Source of the DNA: Halocafeteria seosinensis
Lineage: Eukaryota > Sar > Bigyra > Bicosoecida
Assembly (NCBI GenBank): GCA_001687465.1
Contig: LVLI01001242.1
Location: 1-32,061 of the forward strand
Direction of reading: 5' to 3'
DNA length: 32,061 nucleotides
Shown here: positions 20,349-30,249 of the stretch, one piece after another
Numbering within the stretch: position 1 is the first letter of the stretch
How the letters are laid out: every line of letters starts with the position of its first letter
The notes under the pieces: model-generated
What the model was told of the DNA's origin: nothing
The model's database searches: none
The model's input: only the letters and a program-made list of their open reading frames with translations
Program-made: the position numbers and the translations under genes

Positions 20349-21247
20349 TTTGTTCCGTTGAACGTTCCGCCAAAGCCCGACTTGGTTACGCACTTCCAAA
20401 AATACAAGAGAATACCAGAGAAGCTTCTTTTCGAAACAACACGAGCAAGTTGATCGCGAGTGCAAAATACCTTATTGCATAGGCAAAATATGTAGACAAA
20501 ACACGCCAATTCATCCGACCTGCCGTAGGAAACCTGGTGTTCTTCGAATAACAGGTTGAAGCAGCCTGAAGGACGCAAGTGTTGTCCAGCCTGTACTGCA
20601 CTGCCCTTTCGGCTGGGATCCGACTCAAGCTTCGGAGCATCGGAGCGCCAGCCACTTAGTCACACACAAAGCACTAGATTTGGATTGTACGTATTCGATA
20701 ACCACTGCGTTTATTTTTTCGGAACCTGAATTGGTCGCGCGAAATAAAAGCTTGTACAGTATTCGCTACTGTACCGGCTCTTGGACCAGTCTGGTGGAAG
20801 AACGGTGATCTATTAGTCTGGTATTCAAGCCTAGGTATGTATAGTGGTGCAAGGGAATCTTAACAAGCAACCTTTATTCATGTGCATTCTTGGTTTGTAC
20901 GATATGTGCATTGTGCTCCCCCAGTTGAAGACCTAAAGTCGTGGAGAACATCCCGACAGAAAAAGTCCAGCGTACTCGTCCATCAACTCCGTTCCGGGCT
21001 TCAACGTCCGTCCTCCTTCCAAAGTGTTCTGCGTTGTTCAAATACTACGCGTGCATGTTGCGGTTTCTTACCCTAACCGGTACTCACTGTTCGTGCAGAG
21101 TGCACGTGGATATCAAACCAGATGATCCCAATCTAATCGCTGACATTGTGTGATGCTGAAATGATATCGCAAAAAGCCAATACGCTGCTCGGTGCGACGG
21201 CTCTCTATCCACCGAATAGTCCAGAGACTACCAAAAAGCATACGCAG
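20349..21247. promoter_or_regulatory. Shared divergent region between the two GLUG genes
   Basis: About 0.9 kb separates the start codons of two divergent paralogues, so it should hold both promoters and may co-regulate them. Open frames inside it are short and lack features. The minus-strand frame of the left gene stays open upstream of its ATG, from a TTG at 20465, but that extension has no start codon. Confidence 0.5.
20754..20774. promoter_or_regulatory. Perfect 8-bp inverted repeat in the GLUG divergent region
   Basis: GTACAGTA and TACTGTAC flank a 5-nt spacer (TTCGC). It could be a dimeric factor site serving both genes. The half-site is the same motif that recurs in other intergenic regions here. 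Confidence 0.4.
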
Positions 21248-24200
21248 ATGACAGTACTGAAAAGGTCTCTCTTTGCTTTTGTCCTAGTAGCGTCGGTCGT
21301 GACGCGCGTGCTTGGAAAGGATCTCCGGCCAGCAATCGTTCAGGACTCGGTAGACTGTATTGACTATCTTCCGGCGGAGCAGCTGTTCCGACAAGTATGC
21401 CACATCAATTGGCACCGAAGCTTTTCTGAAAGCGATTTTATAATGCTCCTCAAGTGGGACAAGTATGATGGAAATGGATTCAATATTTATTTGGATCATA
21501 TGAACAAGTTTAGAGGAGTCTTCAAAGTCAACGAAACTGGCATCGATTCGTTAGGGAATGCTCCGCACATAATGCGCGTGCACACAATACGAGGGAAGAC
21601 CTCAGAGAGTGGGGGTTTCATCGTGCAGCATACTCAAGCCTACTTCTGCGTTACACTGTGTAGTAGCACTGGGACCGTGAGTGGTGGTACAGGCTCCGGA
21701 AATGACGGTGGCGGGGGAATTGCGGGCGCCCGTGCTGGGGAAAATGGTCATATCAGAATCGAATATTCTTTCTCGACTGGAAAGATAGAAGGATCTCGAG
21801 CTGGCGGAATTGCGGGAACCAAGGTGGCGAATTCAGGTTTGGCGCAAATTTCGAGTTGCTTTTCAGATGGCAACATACAAGGAAAATCGAGTGGTGGTAT
21901 CGTTGGCTCCAGCGCAGGAGAGACAAATGGTATTGTCAATATTACGAAGTCTTACTCGACTGGAAATATATGCGGGGGCGGAACTGGTGGCATACTAGGA
22001 AAGACCGCTGCATCAAGCGGGGGCCAAGTTTATGTTAGTCAATGCTTCTCTAAGGGTGATATCATCGGAGATGCAGCTGGAGGTGTCTCCGGGGAAGAAG
22101 GGGGATACGGTGGTATCCTCCACATTATAGACTCGTATTCCCACGGAATGTTGACAGGAAACGTTTCGGGAGGGATTGCTGGCGGTGCAGCGGGAAGCGA
22201 TGGAGGCTGTGTAGTCATAATCAACTCGTACTCAAGTGGTGGAGCGGGAAAAGTAGACATTGAAACTGGTGGTATTTTGGGGAGCGTAGGCGGTGCGAGT
22301 CCTATCTCACCTCAATACGTTGCAGCGCGATTTTCAGTGTACCCTGAGAATACTACAGCGATAGCCGGACGAGGAATCTCCTTGATCGATGTAAACGAGG
22401 GAAACGCCCAGCACTTGGAGGATATAAGGGGGCGCCTATATTTCTTCAACGGTACTCAACGCTGGTCAGGTAGTATCTGGGTCGTTCGTTCTTTCGAAGA
22501 ATACCCCATATTACGTTTCCAGCAAAGTCCTTTCCCACACCCGACCCCCTCGGGCACCCCCACAACTACTCCGAGCACCAGTAGTTCAAGCACCGGCACT
22601 CCAACGATTACTGGTACTCGTTCTGCTACTCACAGCGTAACTTCCTCGCAGACAGTGTCGCCCACTAACACAGCTTCGGCTTGTCCGACCGGCAGCCCTT
22701 CTTCAACTCCTTCCAAGAGTGCTTCAATAACCTCAAGCCCCAGTTGTACACGGGCCGCCTCTCCAAGTCCTCGCATTCCGGTTGACTTACGGGAACCAAT
22801 CATAAAAGGGGAAGAGCCTTGTCTAGAGTACAGCCACAAGGAATCCTTGTTTACACAATCGTGTAATATTGTTTGGAGCAAGCTATACGATGAAAGACAT
22901 TTTATTTCTCTGAGGAAGGGTGAGACCTTCGACGGCAGGAACCACTCCATTGATTTTGCAGATGTTGGGAGGTATGAGGGTTTATTCAGAATTAATGACA
23001 GTGGTATTGGGGATATATCGAAAGCCCCACTGATCCATCGTGTCCATACGTTGAAGGGACAGACCAATAACGCTGGAGGTTTTATTGTCCAATCCAGACA
23101 ACGCTTCTTCGAAGTCGATTCGTGCACTGTATCCGGAATAATCAACGGAGGCTCTGACGGAATTCAAGGAGGTGGAGGCATTTGTGGCGCCGAATGTGGA
23201 GCAGTGGGTGGAGACGTTCGAGTGAGGGGATGCAATTCGTTCGGAACTATACGTGGTGCTAACTCTGGAGGAATCGCCGGCTCCAGGCTTGCCATGAATG
23301 GATCGGCTACTATTTCTGAATGCGGCTCCACGGGAAACATAGCGGGGGAAAACGCAGGAGGTGTTACCGGGGCGAAATTGGGGCTAACAAATGGCTTTGC
23401 TACTATCAGCAACTGCTTCTCTTCCGGAACAATTACGGGATCCAAAGCTGGAGGTATCACCGGCTATACAACCGGCGATAGTTGCTCACATGCTACAATT
23501 TTCCGCTGCTACTCTACTGGAGATGTAATCGGTGCTGGCAGTGGAGGTATCACCGGTAAGGGTACAGCTACAGGACAGGGATTTGTGAACATATCCCAGT
23601 GCTTTTCCGTCGGTATTATCGGAGGTAGAGGGAGTGGAGGCATTTGTGGCGAAACGTGCGGAGACTTCCGTGGTAACGTTAGCATATCTAACTCTTATTC
23701 CCGTGGTGTTCTTCGAAACAACAAGACCGGTGGCATTACAGGGTGGAATTGCGGATATGACACGGGAACCGTTAGCATCACGGAAACGTATTCCAGCGGC
23801 TTTGTGGCACCGGAAGCTCGCATTGCTGGTGGGATATTGGGAAGCGTGTCCTCTCATGCTCACTTCCCCCCTAAATGGGTCAGCATTGCCTATTCTGTGT
23901 ATTCCAATACCACATCAGGAATTGCCGCACGGCACAAACGTGAGATATCAAAAGCGGTAGGGAATTCTAATGATCTTAGTGAGATCAGGGGAAATCTGTA
24001 CCACTGGAATGGAAGTGAAGTTTGGAACCCGTTGATATGGACTGTTCCAGACGGCCACTCATATCCTATTCTGCGCTTCCAACAATCTTCTTCGCCGTCT
24101 ATGGAGCCGAGCACTCCTGCGACGGTAACTTCGCCGCCAGAGAGAACCCCGACGTCAGCTACTTCACCATCTATGGGTCCTACGGCGACACGTTCGCCAG

Positions 24201-24466
24201 AGAGAACTTCGACACTCTCTGCCACAAGTTCCCCCAGTGCTACCGCGTCACACTCTCCANNNAAACATGGGATGAATTCAACTCCGGTTCCAACAGGAGC
24301 CATAGCAGGAGCAGTGGTAGGTGGTGCTCTACTACTACTGATTCTTGGAGCATATGGTTACAGTCGCCGCCGTCGGCGACGTCGTTTAGAGACAGAATCG
24401 TCCGAGTACACGTCCACGTATTACGAGAAGCTATTGGACGGTAGTGGCGCACACAATGTTGTATAA
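21248..24466 (+). CDS. Type I membrane protein with two GLUG-repeat modules
   Basis: About 1,072 residues from the ATG at 21248, chosen because it immediately precedes a good signal peptide (LKRSLFAFVLVASVVTRVLG). The frame has another ATG at 21161. Two copies of the same extracellular module follow. Each begins with a Cys-containing cap (DCIDYLPAEQLFRQVC; CLEYSHKESLFTQSC), then a V/I-N-[E/D]-[T/S]-G-I segment, a V-H-T-[I/L]-[R/K]-G block, seven or so GLUG repeats, and ends in YPILRFQQS. Ser/Thr/Pro linkers follow each module. One membrane helix (AGAVVGGALLLLILGAYGY) and a short tail with seven consecutive Arg and YYEKLL end the protein. Internal duplication of the module seen once in the divergent neighbour is clear. 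Three unknown bases at 24260-24262 lie in the second Ser/Thr/Pro stalk, so its exact length is uncertain. Confidence 0.82.
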   Translation: MTVLKRSLFAFVLVASVVTRVLGKDLRPAIVQDSVDCIDYLPAEQLFRQVCHINWHRSFSESDFIMLLKWDKYDGNGFNIYLDHMNKFRGVFKVNETGIDSLGNAPHIMRVHTIRGKTSESGGFIVQHTQAYFCVTLCSSTGTVSGGTGSGNDGGGGIAGARAGENGHIRIEYSFSTGKIEGSRAGGIAGTKVANSGLAQISSCFSDGNIQGKSSGGIVGSSAGETNGIVNITKSYSTGNICGGGTGGILGKTAASSGGQVYVSQCFSKGDIIGDAAGGVSGEEGGYGGILHIIDSYSHGMLTGNVSGGIAGGAAGSDGGCVVIINSYSSGGAGKVDIETGGILGSVGGASPISPQYVAARFSVYPENTTAIAGRGISLIDVNEGNAQHLEDIRGRLYFFNGTQRWSGSIWVVRSFEEYPILRFQQSPFPHPTPSGTPTTTPSTSSSSTGTPTITGTRSATHSVTSSQTVSPTNTASACPTGSPSSTPSKSASITSSPSCTRAASPSPRIPVDLREPIIKGEEPCLEYSHKESLFTQSCNIVWSKLYDERHFISLRKGETFDGRNHSIDFADVGRYEGLFRINDSGIGDISKAPLIHRVHTLKGQTNNAGGFIVQSRQRFFEVDSCTVSGIINGGSDGIQGGGGICGAECGAVGGDVRVRGCNSFGTIRGANSGGIAGSRLAMNGSATISECGSTGNIAGENAGGVTGAKLGLTNGFATISNCFSSGTITGSKAGGITGYTTGDSCSHATIFRCYSTGDVIGAGSGGITGKGTATGQGFVNISQCFSVGIIGGRGSGGICGETCGDFRGNVSISNSYSRGVLRNNKTGGITGWNCGYDTGTVSITETYSSGFVAPEARIAGGILGSVSSHAHFPPKWVSIAYSVYSNTTSGIAARHKREISKAVGNSNDLSEIRGNLYHWNGSEVWNPLIWTVPDGHSYPILRFQQSSSPSMEPSTPATVTSPPERTPTSATSPSMGPTATRSPERTSTLSATSSPSATASHSPXKHGMNSTPVPTGAIAGAVVGGALLLLILGAYGYSRRRRRRRLETESSEYTSTYYEKLLDGSGAHNVV
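24260..24262. other. Assembly ambiguity (NNN) in a coding stalk
   Basis: Three N within the repeated Ser/Thr/Pro stalk codons of the second GLUG gene. The frame is kept on both sides. A run in such low-complexity DNA may be a collapsed or unsized gap rather than exactly three bases. Confidence 0.9.
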
Positions 24467-24625
24467 ATAAACGTTTGTTGCTCTCTTTCCGTACATTATG
24501 CTTGCGTGTGTGGTGCTCAAACGTACTTAGAGCTTCTGACTTGTGGCAGGTTCCGTTGGGCGCAAACCGGGAACGACCGTGACGTACAATCTATGTGCTG
24601 TGATGAAACGTAGATGTAGGATAAA

Positions 24626-26752
24626 TCACCGTGCTGCAAACAATTCTTGTATTTCCTCCAGGGTCTTGCCCTTAGTTTCAGGGAGACGGAAAAACAAGAA
24701 CACACCGCCAAGGAAGGCGATGCCGGCGTAAACGCAAAAGGAACCGAAAGGAGTGATGGTGGTAGCAAGACTCAGGAATGTCATGGATACCAACAGATTA
24801 AATACCCAATTTACCGTCGTAGCAACAGAAACGGCAACTGCACGGACCTGATTCGGGTAAATCTCACTGTTGATAGTCCAGGGCATGGCTCTGTACAAAA
24901 ACATGTGATCAACGTTGCGTCGCCCTTCAGTAGGTGAAGATTGAAGGATCACTTACGCAAGTCCTGGAGCAAACCATATCAAATATAAAACCAGTGCTGC
25001 TAACGCTCCCCATCCCAGATCCTGCTGGAGCTGACCGGGACAATGGCTAAATCCCCATACTGAATTCGTTGGACCATCGCCTGGCTCCTTATTGGCACCG
25101 TCCCTATCTCCTTTCAAACAATACCCTGAAGTTCTATTGCCAAAGAAACCACAGTCGTCTTGAAGAACGCAATCCATGCACTTCGCAAACTTTTGACAAG
25201 CGCGACTTTCTGGGAAGCCATCAGGTGGCGAAATTATCATGGCAGAGTGTTGTCGTTTGAAGTAAAAGACTACACCAAGAAGAATTAGCGACACAGTAAC
25301 ACCCGCAATAGACGCCAGAGTCAGCCTACGGCGTCCTCTGCGAAGAATATCGCGTCAACGCTTAATCAGGTAGACGCATGTGTACGCCCAATACTTACTG
25401 CGTTTCAACGAATCGAAGTCCAAGACCGCTAAATGAGAAGTTCGCGAACGCAACCACCGCCGTCAACCAGATAGCAGTTCGGCTTTCAAAGCCAGCATTG
25501 TGGAGAATTGTACCTGAGTAATACATTACCGTGTTGATTCCAGCACTTTGCTGGAGTAGCTGCAGTGTACACCCTACGATAAACGCCCGGCGAATAGCAG
25601 GAGTCTTGAAGATTAATTTCCATGTGTCGAGACACCTGCCGAATTTAGTGCACATGCCATTCTTCTCATATCTGGCTCCGGAACCTCTTCGGTTTTCCTC
25701 GTAGATAGCATCTTGTATTTCTTTCAGTTCCTTGTCAATCGCGTAGGTAGTGGTATTTGCTCCTTGGTGTTCAATCTCATCCACGTTCTTCGGACCGCTT
25801 TTGTTGCCTTCCGAGTCGGAGGACAACAAGGCTGCCGAACGTTCGGTTTTCGTGGACTCAGTCGTATTGCTCGTTCGATCCTCTGTACTTTCTTCCAAAG
25901 TAATATCCCGAGTATCGTAGGAGGCTGTAGAACTGCCCGCGCTGCTCGCGTCGGTGGATTCTGGTGTTCCACGGAGCGTTTCCAATGCCTTGCGAGCTTG
26001 TTCAAACTTTCCCTGTGCAACAAGGTACCTAGGTGACTCCGGAAGCCCCCAAAGCCCAAAAAATTGCAACAATGCTGGAACTCCTCCCAAGCCCAGCATG
26101 TACCTCCATCCATCACCTCTCCCGGAGAACGCACCGTCTACAAGGGCAGCCAAGAACTGTCCCCCCGTGATGAAAAATGTGTTAACTGTTACCAGTCTAC
26201 CACGGTATCTCGAAGGAGCCATCTCTGCGATGTACATGGGAACAATCATCGAAGCTTGACCGATGGCCAAGCCCACAATTAGGCGACCTGCAAGCAGTTG
26301 GAACAAGGATTGAGCAATCCCCATTAAAACCGCACCTCCGACAAAGATGACGGAGGCCAGCATGACCACCAGCTTTCGGCCGATGCGGTCGCTAATACAT
26401 CCTGAAAAAAGAGCCCCTATCATGGCACCAAACACAGTAATGCTGACGATTGCTTCCTTTTCAAGGTCCGTCAACGAAAAGTAGGAGTCGATGGATAGTA
26501 AAGCTCCCGAAATAACACCCTGTAAAATACACGCATGAATGATCATGAGTGTCAGTGACCACTGTTCGCTTTATGGTACTGCACATTGTGCGGTAAGCAA
26601 CTTACAGTATCGTAACCAAAGAGGAGACCTCCAATGGCTCCTACGGCGGTAACATAGATAATGTACCATTGTTGCCGTGTGTGCGTCTTTTTGTAGAGCT
26701 CGTATTCCTCGTATTCACTGTGAATTCCTTTGGACGAGGAAATTTGCTTCAT
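24626..26752 (-). CDS. Proton-coupled inositol/sugar transporter, HMIT (SLC2A13)/plant INT type (four exons)
   Basis: Major-facilitator transporter with 12 expected membrane segments. Exons are 26752-26606, 26519-25399, 25337-24957 and 24890-24626. Introns are 86, 61 and 66 nt with consistent phases, giving 637 residues, close to human HMIT. Family motifs in order: GGLLFGYDTGVISGALL across intron 1, SDRIGRKLVV, PMYIAEMAPSRYRGRLV, LPESPRYLV, QQSAGINTVMYYSG, ETQGRRRLTL across intron 2, MPWTINSEIYPNQVRA, and PETKGKTLEEI near the end. A Ser/Thr-rich cytosolic loop of about 100 residues lies after segment 6. A non-cytosolic loop between segments 9 and 10 holds six Cys (CQKFAKCMDCVLQDDCGFF and onward), the PSI-like loop that separates HMIT/INT proteins from ordinary hexose carriers. 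Myo-inositol is the likeliest substrate; hexose cannot be excluded. Confidence 0.9.
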
Positions 26753-27004
26753 GTCGTTCGTGTTACTTTTTGTCCGTTCAAGTAAGGGATGCTCTCAGAG
26801 CTTGCTACCACCACACCGGTAGGCGCTTGCTTCGATCAGGAATTCACACGGTTCTCCCAGCAAGTGCAAGGTGAAACGATGGCACGAATTCGAGCGATAT
26901 GTACCGTACCGACTAGCGAATGTGTCAATACGCAGTCTGCAACTTGCATTACTGCTCTTAGCCCCCTCTACATTCTCCCTGTTTGAACTCGCGGTGCAGG
27001 AGAG

Positions 27005-27014
27005 GATGACGTCA
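27005..27014. promoter_or_regulatory. CRE-like palindrome (bZIP site)
   Basis: ATGACGTCAT is a full cAMP-response-element/ATF palindrome, placed near the middle of the divergent region, roughly 240-250 bp from either ATG. bZIP binding is inferred from sequence only. Confidence 0.4.
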
Positions 27015-27186
27015 TCTGGCTTCTTTCTGTCTCGCTCTCGCTTCAAGCGACGGCCACTTCCTGGTTCTGGAACTTCTGGCCCACCTCGAGTCGGGAGTCG
27101 CCCGGTCATCTTCACAAAGTACGGTAATCGTGCTGCACAACCTGTCATGGAGTAAATGAAAGGATTGCTAACTGTTAATATAATAG

Positions 27187-27196
27187 CCAAATAAGG
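27187..27196. promoter_or_regulatory. CArG-like box
   Basis: CCAAATAAGG fits CC(A/T)6GG, the SRF/MADS-box consensus, about 50 bp upstream of the ATG at 27246. A ten-base match can arise by chance in AT-containing DNA. Confidence 0.25.
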
Positions 27197-27245
27197 GACG
27201 AGAAAGTCAAAGGCTCATTTTGTCTGTACGTACGCTATCTATAGA

Positions 27246-28763
27246 ATGCTCCGTTCCGCTAGGAGATTGTTGGTGGGGAGTCTCCGACTCCCAACATGCT
27301 CCATACACGCAACGAAATGCTCTTTGTCCGTCGGTGTGCAACAAGCGACACCGAGGACGCTATGTATTCGATTTCAGAGCAATGAAGCCGGAGATGGAGG
27401 GGAGCAACAGCGTCAAATGGACCCTGAAAAACTGGTGGAGGACTTGAAAAAGACGGTGTCTGATCGCGAATCTCAAATGATGGAAGACTTTAAGTCGTCA
27501 GCACGCCCCGAAGAAGCATGGATGATGCATTTCTATCAACACAGGAATATGGACTATACGCTCCCAGCTATCAGGAGGATGACTGATTCAGATACGATTC
27601 GGACTAACGCCCCTGTTTTGTCCCGGGTGATCTTTTTCCTTGCACGCACACTCGAGACTGCCTCAGCGACCGCCTTGGCTGGAACGGCAATGCAATTACC
27701 CCTGATAAGTCGTCTTGACGCATTGGACATCCTAGCCACCCTGCATCAGGTCAACTCGCGGGAAGCCAACAACGTCTTTTCTCGATTGGCGGAACACGTA
27801 TATGGAATGGACAACGCTGATGCCAAACGAGTAGTAGAGAGCATAAAGGAATCTCCCATCCAATCTGTCAAGGATTGGCCGGCGTTGCATTTGGCGTATG
27901 CTGCCCAAGCCGCGGCACGAGAAAACAACATGGGGGTATCGGAAATGCCCTCCTTGGGATACTCTCGCACAGATTGCATTGATGATCCGGATTCTTTGCT
28001 AACTGATAATTCGTCGACTCTTTTTGACTACTGCAATCTAACTCAGCAACACCGATTTCATCATAGAAGTGAATATGAAAAGCAGAAGGAAAAAGACATC
28101 GAGACATTGAGGAAAGAAAGTGAAACGTCCAGAGATACACCGGCCACGGGTGGGAACTACCCTTTGACTCTGCCAGCACCAGGCGGTATACTTCCAGCCG
28201 CACATGATTATTCATTGACGATTTCGGCTTGCCAACTGGAAACACTATGGGCTTGCTACTACTCGACGGGTGATGACGCGTTTCTCAGACGTGTTATTGA
28301 TATGGCGTTGCCATGGGCCAATTGGGCAAACCACGAGGGAAGCATTGCCTTTATCACGGATCTGAATACACCTTTTCCAGACAGCATCCGAAAGTCAATA
28401 GAGGACTCGTCAGACCCTCTTCTCTCGAATTTGAATGCAACAGTTTCACGTCTGTGCTGCTGGTCTTTGGTGCAGAACAGCAAAGCTCATGAAGGTTGGT
28501 GCTTTCTTCCTTTGTAAACGCTTTCGTATATCTGTCTGTAGATACTCCTGGCTGTCCTTTTTCCTGCAGCGGTATTCCGGTTGATGGCTGAAGAGTGTAC
28601 CAAGCTCGGGGATATGTGCGTAGATCCTATATATGCTGTCAAAATGCACGAGGATGCACACCTGAAACATGAGAAAATGACTCTGTACCCTGCCCTGCTC
28701 CATCTAATGTCTCGAGCCGCTGGCGAACGTTTGATGGACAATGCCGAGGACCAGACAAACTGA
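27246..28763 (+). CDS. Predicted mitochondrial protein of unknown function (two exons)
   Basis: Exons are 27246-28494 and 28570-28763 with a 75-nt intron in consistent phase; 480 residues. The N-terminus (MLRSARRLLVGSLRLPTC and onward) is Arg/Ser/Leu-rich without acidic residues for about 40 residues, a typical mitochondrial presequence, so matrix targeting is inferred. The body is helical. Its best-marked block is TISACQLETLWACYYSTGDD followed by FLRRVIDMALPWANWA, then SRLCCWSLVQNSKAHEAVF across the splice site. This recalls an uncharacterised family with a leucine helix, [F/Y]-[F/Y]-x-[S/T]-G-D and a W-S-L helix. No catalytic motif or cofactor site was recognised. The ATG is chosen because it starts the presequence. 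It is divergent from the transporter gene. Confidence 0.72.
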
Positions 28764-29427
28764 ATCATAGTTTGGGGAAGGGGGACCGAAAGGACCGGAC
28801 TGTAGTATTGACGCTCGTACCTAAAGGCATCCCAGTGGAGGTGGAATACATACTACACTGTTATCAATTTATGTTTATGACCGCACAACGTTGCATATTC
28901 CACGTAGGTACCCTCACGGGCTGCACATCGAGTAGTGGAACAGTGTACCATGTAATACTGCATACCGTGCAGTCGGTTATTGATTCCATACCATAAAGTC
29001 ATATGATTCATATGGGACGCCCCGCAACCTCCGATATGGATGGGTGCCCTAACCGGTCCCGAATGGTATTACAGTACTTGCCTCATCATGCCTCATCCTT
29101 CTGGACACTTCCATTTTTCCCCTTGTTGCTGCAGAATGAACCGGACCACTAAATCGCGCTGGGAAAACTCCAAGAGCACGACAGAACTGGTCTTTAATCT
29201 GAATGGACATCCACTACTGTAAGTGCTTGGTTAACACCAGGCACGAAACCAATCAACAGGTTCTGCGAAGGTAAGATTGCTATGGCTAATTCACTCTTCA
29301 TACTCGACGCTAACTTGATGTCCAAGCAGGAGGTTTGCGTCGTCGTGAACCAACAGTACAGTAATCAATAGGGAAGAGAACGCCCACATCCGTCCTGACT
29401 GGGCGTTGCGAAAACCAGCTTTCCATA
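28764..29427. other. Intergenic region, no gene seen
   Basis: About 0.66 kb with only short open frames of no character. A CAGTACAGTAA copy of the recurring motif is near 29,352 and a TTACAGTACTT copy near 29,068. Confidence 0.55.
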
Positions 29428-29859
29428 ATGGATGTTTCTGTACCCCAGCAACCCAGAAAACGACTCACCGCACATATAAGGTTAGTCAGTTCATGTCTAC
29501 AGGTGGTGCCTCCTGAGCCACGATGGTGGCAAGACATTCGGTGGGTTGAAGAAGACTGCTTTTACACAGTGATAGCGACTCCTGTGGACATACTCAAATG
29601 CAACTGTGCCGATAGCTACAAGGGGAATGACTGCAAGCATCAAAAACTGGTAAGGGAGTTCGATCCCACGCTCCTCAGCTTGGGATCAAGTGAGTCCGAG
29701 ACAGCGACCCACGATGTTCTCATGGACACATCATGTGTTCCCTCACGGCGCATGTCAGCAAGGCTGCAGGAAACAGCGGGCCCGTCGCTGCTTAACACGG
29801 GCGCATACCGCTCCTCGTTAAGAGGATGTGGTCAACTCCCCGGCCGGTGGGCTATCTGA
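29428..29859 (+). CDS. SWIM-type zinc-finger protein fragment, possibly from a transposon
   Basis: A 143-residue frame from an ATG at 29428. Residues 58-71 read CNCADSYKGNDCKH, the C-x-C-x(n)-C-x-H metal site of SWIM fingers, preceded by WWQDIRWVEEDCFYTVIA, the strand layout usually seen before this finger. SWIM domains bind DNA or protein and are common in Mutator-like transposases as well as in some ubiquitin ligases and kinases. The remaining 70 residues are low-information. Family members are much longer and no transposase core is seen upstream, so this is a fragment or one exon of a larger gene. Its position next to the AT-rich boundary is notable. Confidence 0.45.
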   Translation: MDVSVPQQPRKRLTAHIRLVSSCLQVVPPEPRWWQDIRWVEEDCFYTVIATPVDILKCNCADSYKGNDCKHQKLVREFDPTLLSLGSSESETATHDVLMDTSCVPSRRMSARLQETAGPSLLNTGAYRSSLRGCGQLPGRWAI

Positions 29860-29996
29860 AGGCAGACCGAGACGTACCAAATCCAAATGTACGTTTTTGG
29901 ATGGGTCGCTCGAAAGAAGACGTGTTACATTGGTACCAAGGACAATTAGGGAGGTATGAAACCATGGAAGAGAATCAGAGAATATATAATACTATA

Positions 29997-30083
29997 GGAA
30001 AAATGGTGAATTTTTGATGCAATGACTTTTCGCTACGCTCAAAGCCAAACATCAAAAACGCTGACGCTATTCACCATTTTTCC
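29997..30083. repeat. Inverted repeat at the composition boundary
   Basis: Perfect 15-nt arms, GGAAAAATGGTGAAT (29997-30011) and ATTCACCATTTTTCC (30069-30083). Nested inside are TTTTGATG (30012-30019) and CATCAAAA (30050-30057), separated from the right outer arm by an 11-nt bulge. The loop contains CGCTACGCT. A third, single-arm copy, ATTCACCATTTTTC, is at 30225-30238. The structure would fold into a strong hairpin and sits exactly where ordinary host composition ends. Confidence 0.9.
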
Positions 30084-30094
30084 TTTCTCCATAT

Positions 30095-30165
30095 AAAGTG
30101 TAATTTTAAAGTGTAATTTTCAAAAGTGTAATTTTCAAAAGTGAAATTTTCAAAAGTGTAATTTT
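30095..30165. repeat. Short tandem repeats, AAAGTGTAATTTT family
   Basis: Two 13-nt units (30095-30107, 30108-30120) followed by three 15-nt units of CAAAAGTGTAATTTT (30121-30165, the middle one with GAA for GTA). Related degenerate sequence continues to about 30,240. Non-coding. Confidence 0.92.
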
Positions 30166-30249
30166 AAAATTATAAAGTTAAATTTTAAGATTTTGATTTA
30201 TATAAATTTTGAAGTGTAAAAAAAATTCACCATTTTTCAAAAGTGGACA

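Larger units (their letters stand above)
26753..27245. promoter_or_regulatory. Divergent promoter region, transporter and mitochondrial-protein genes
   Basis: 493 bp separate two divergent start codons. A perfect CRE-type palindrome and a CArG-type box occur in it. No convincing ORF. Confidence 0.5.
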
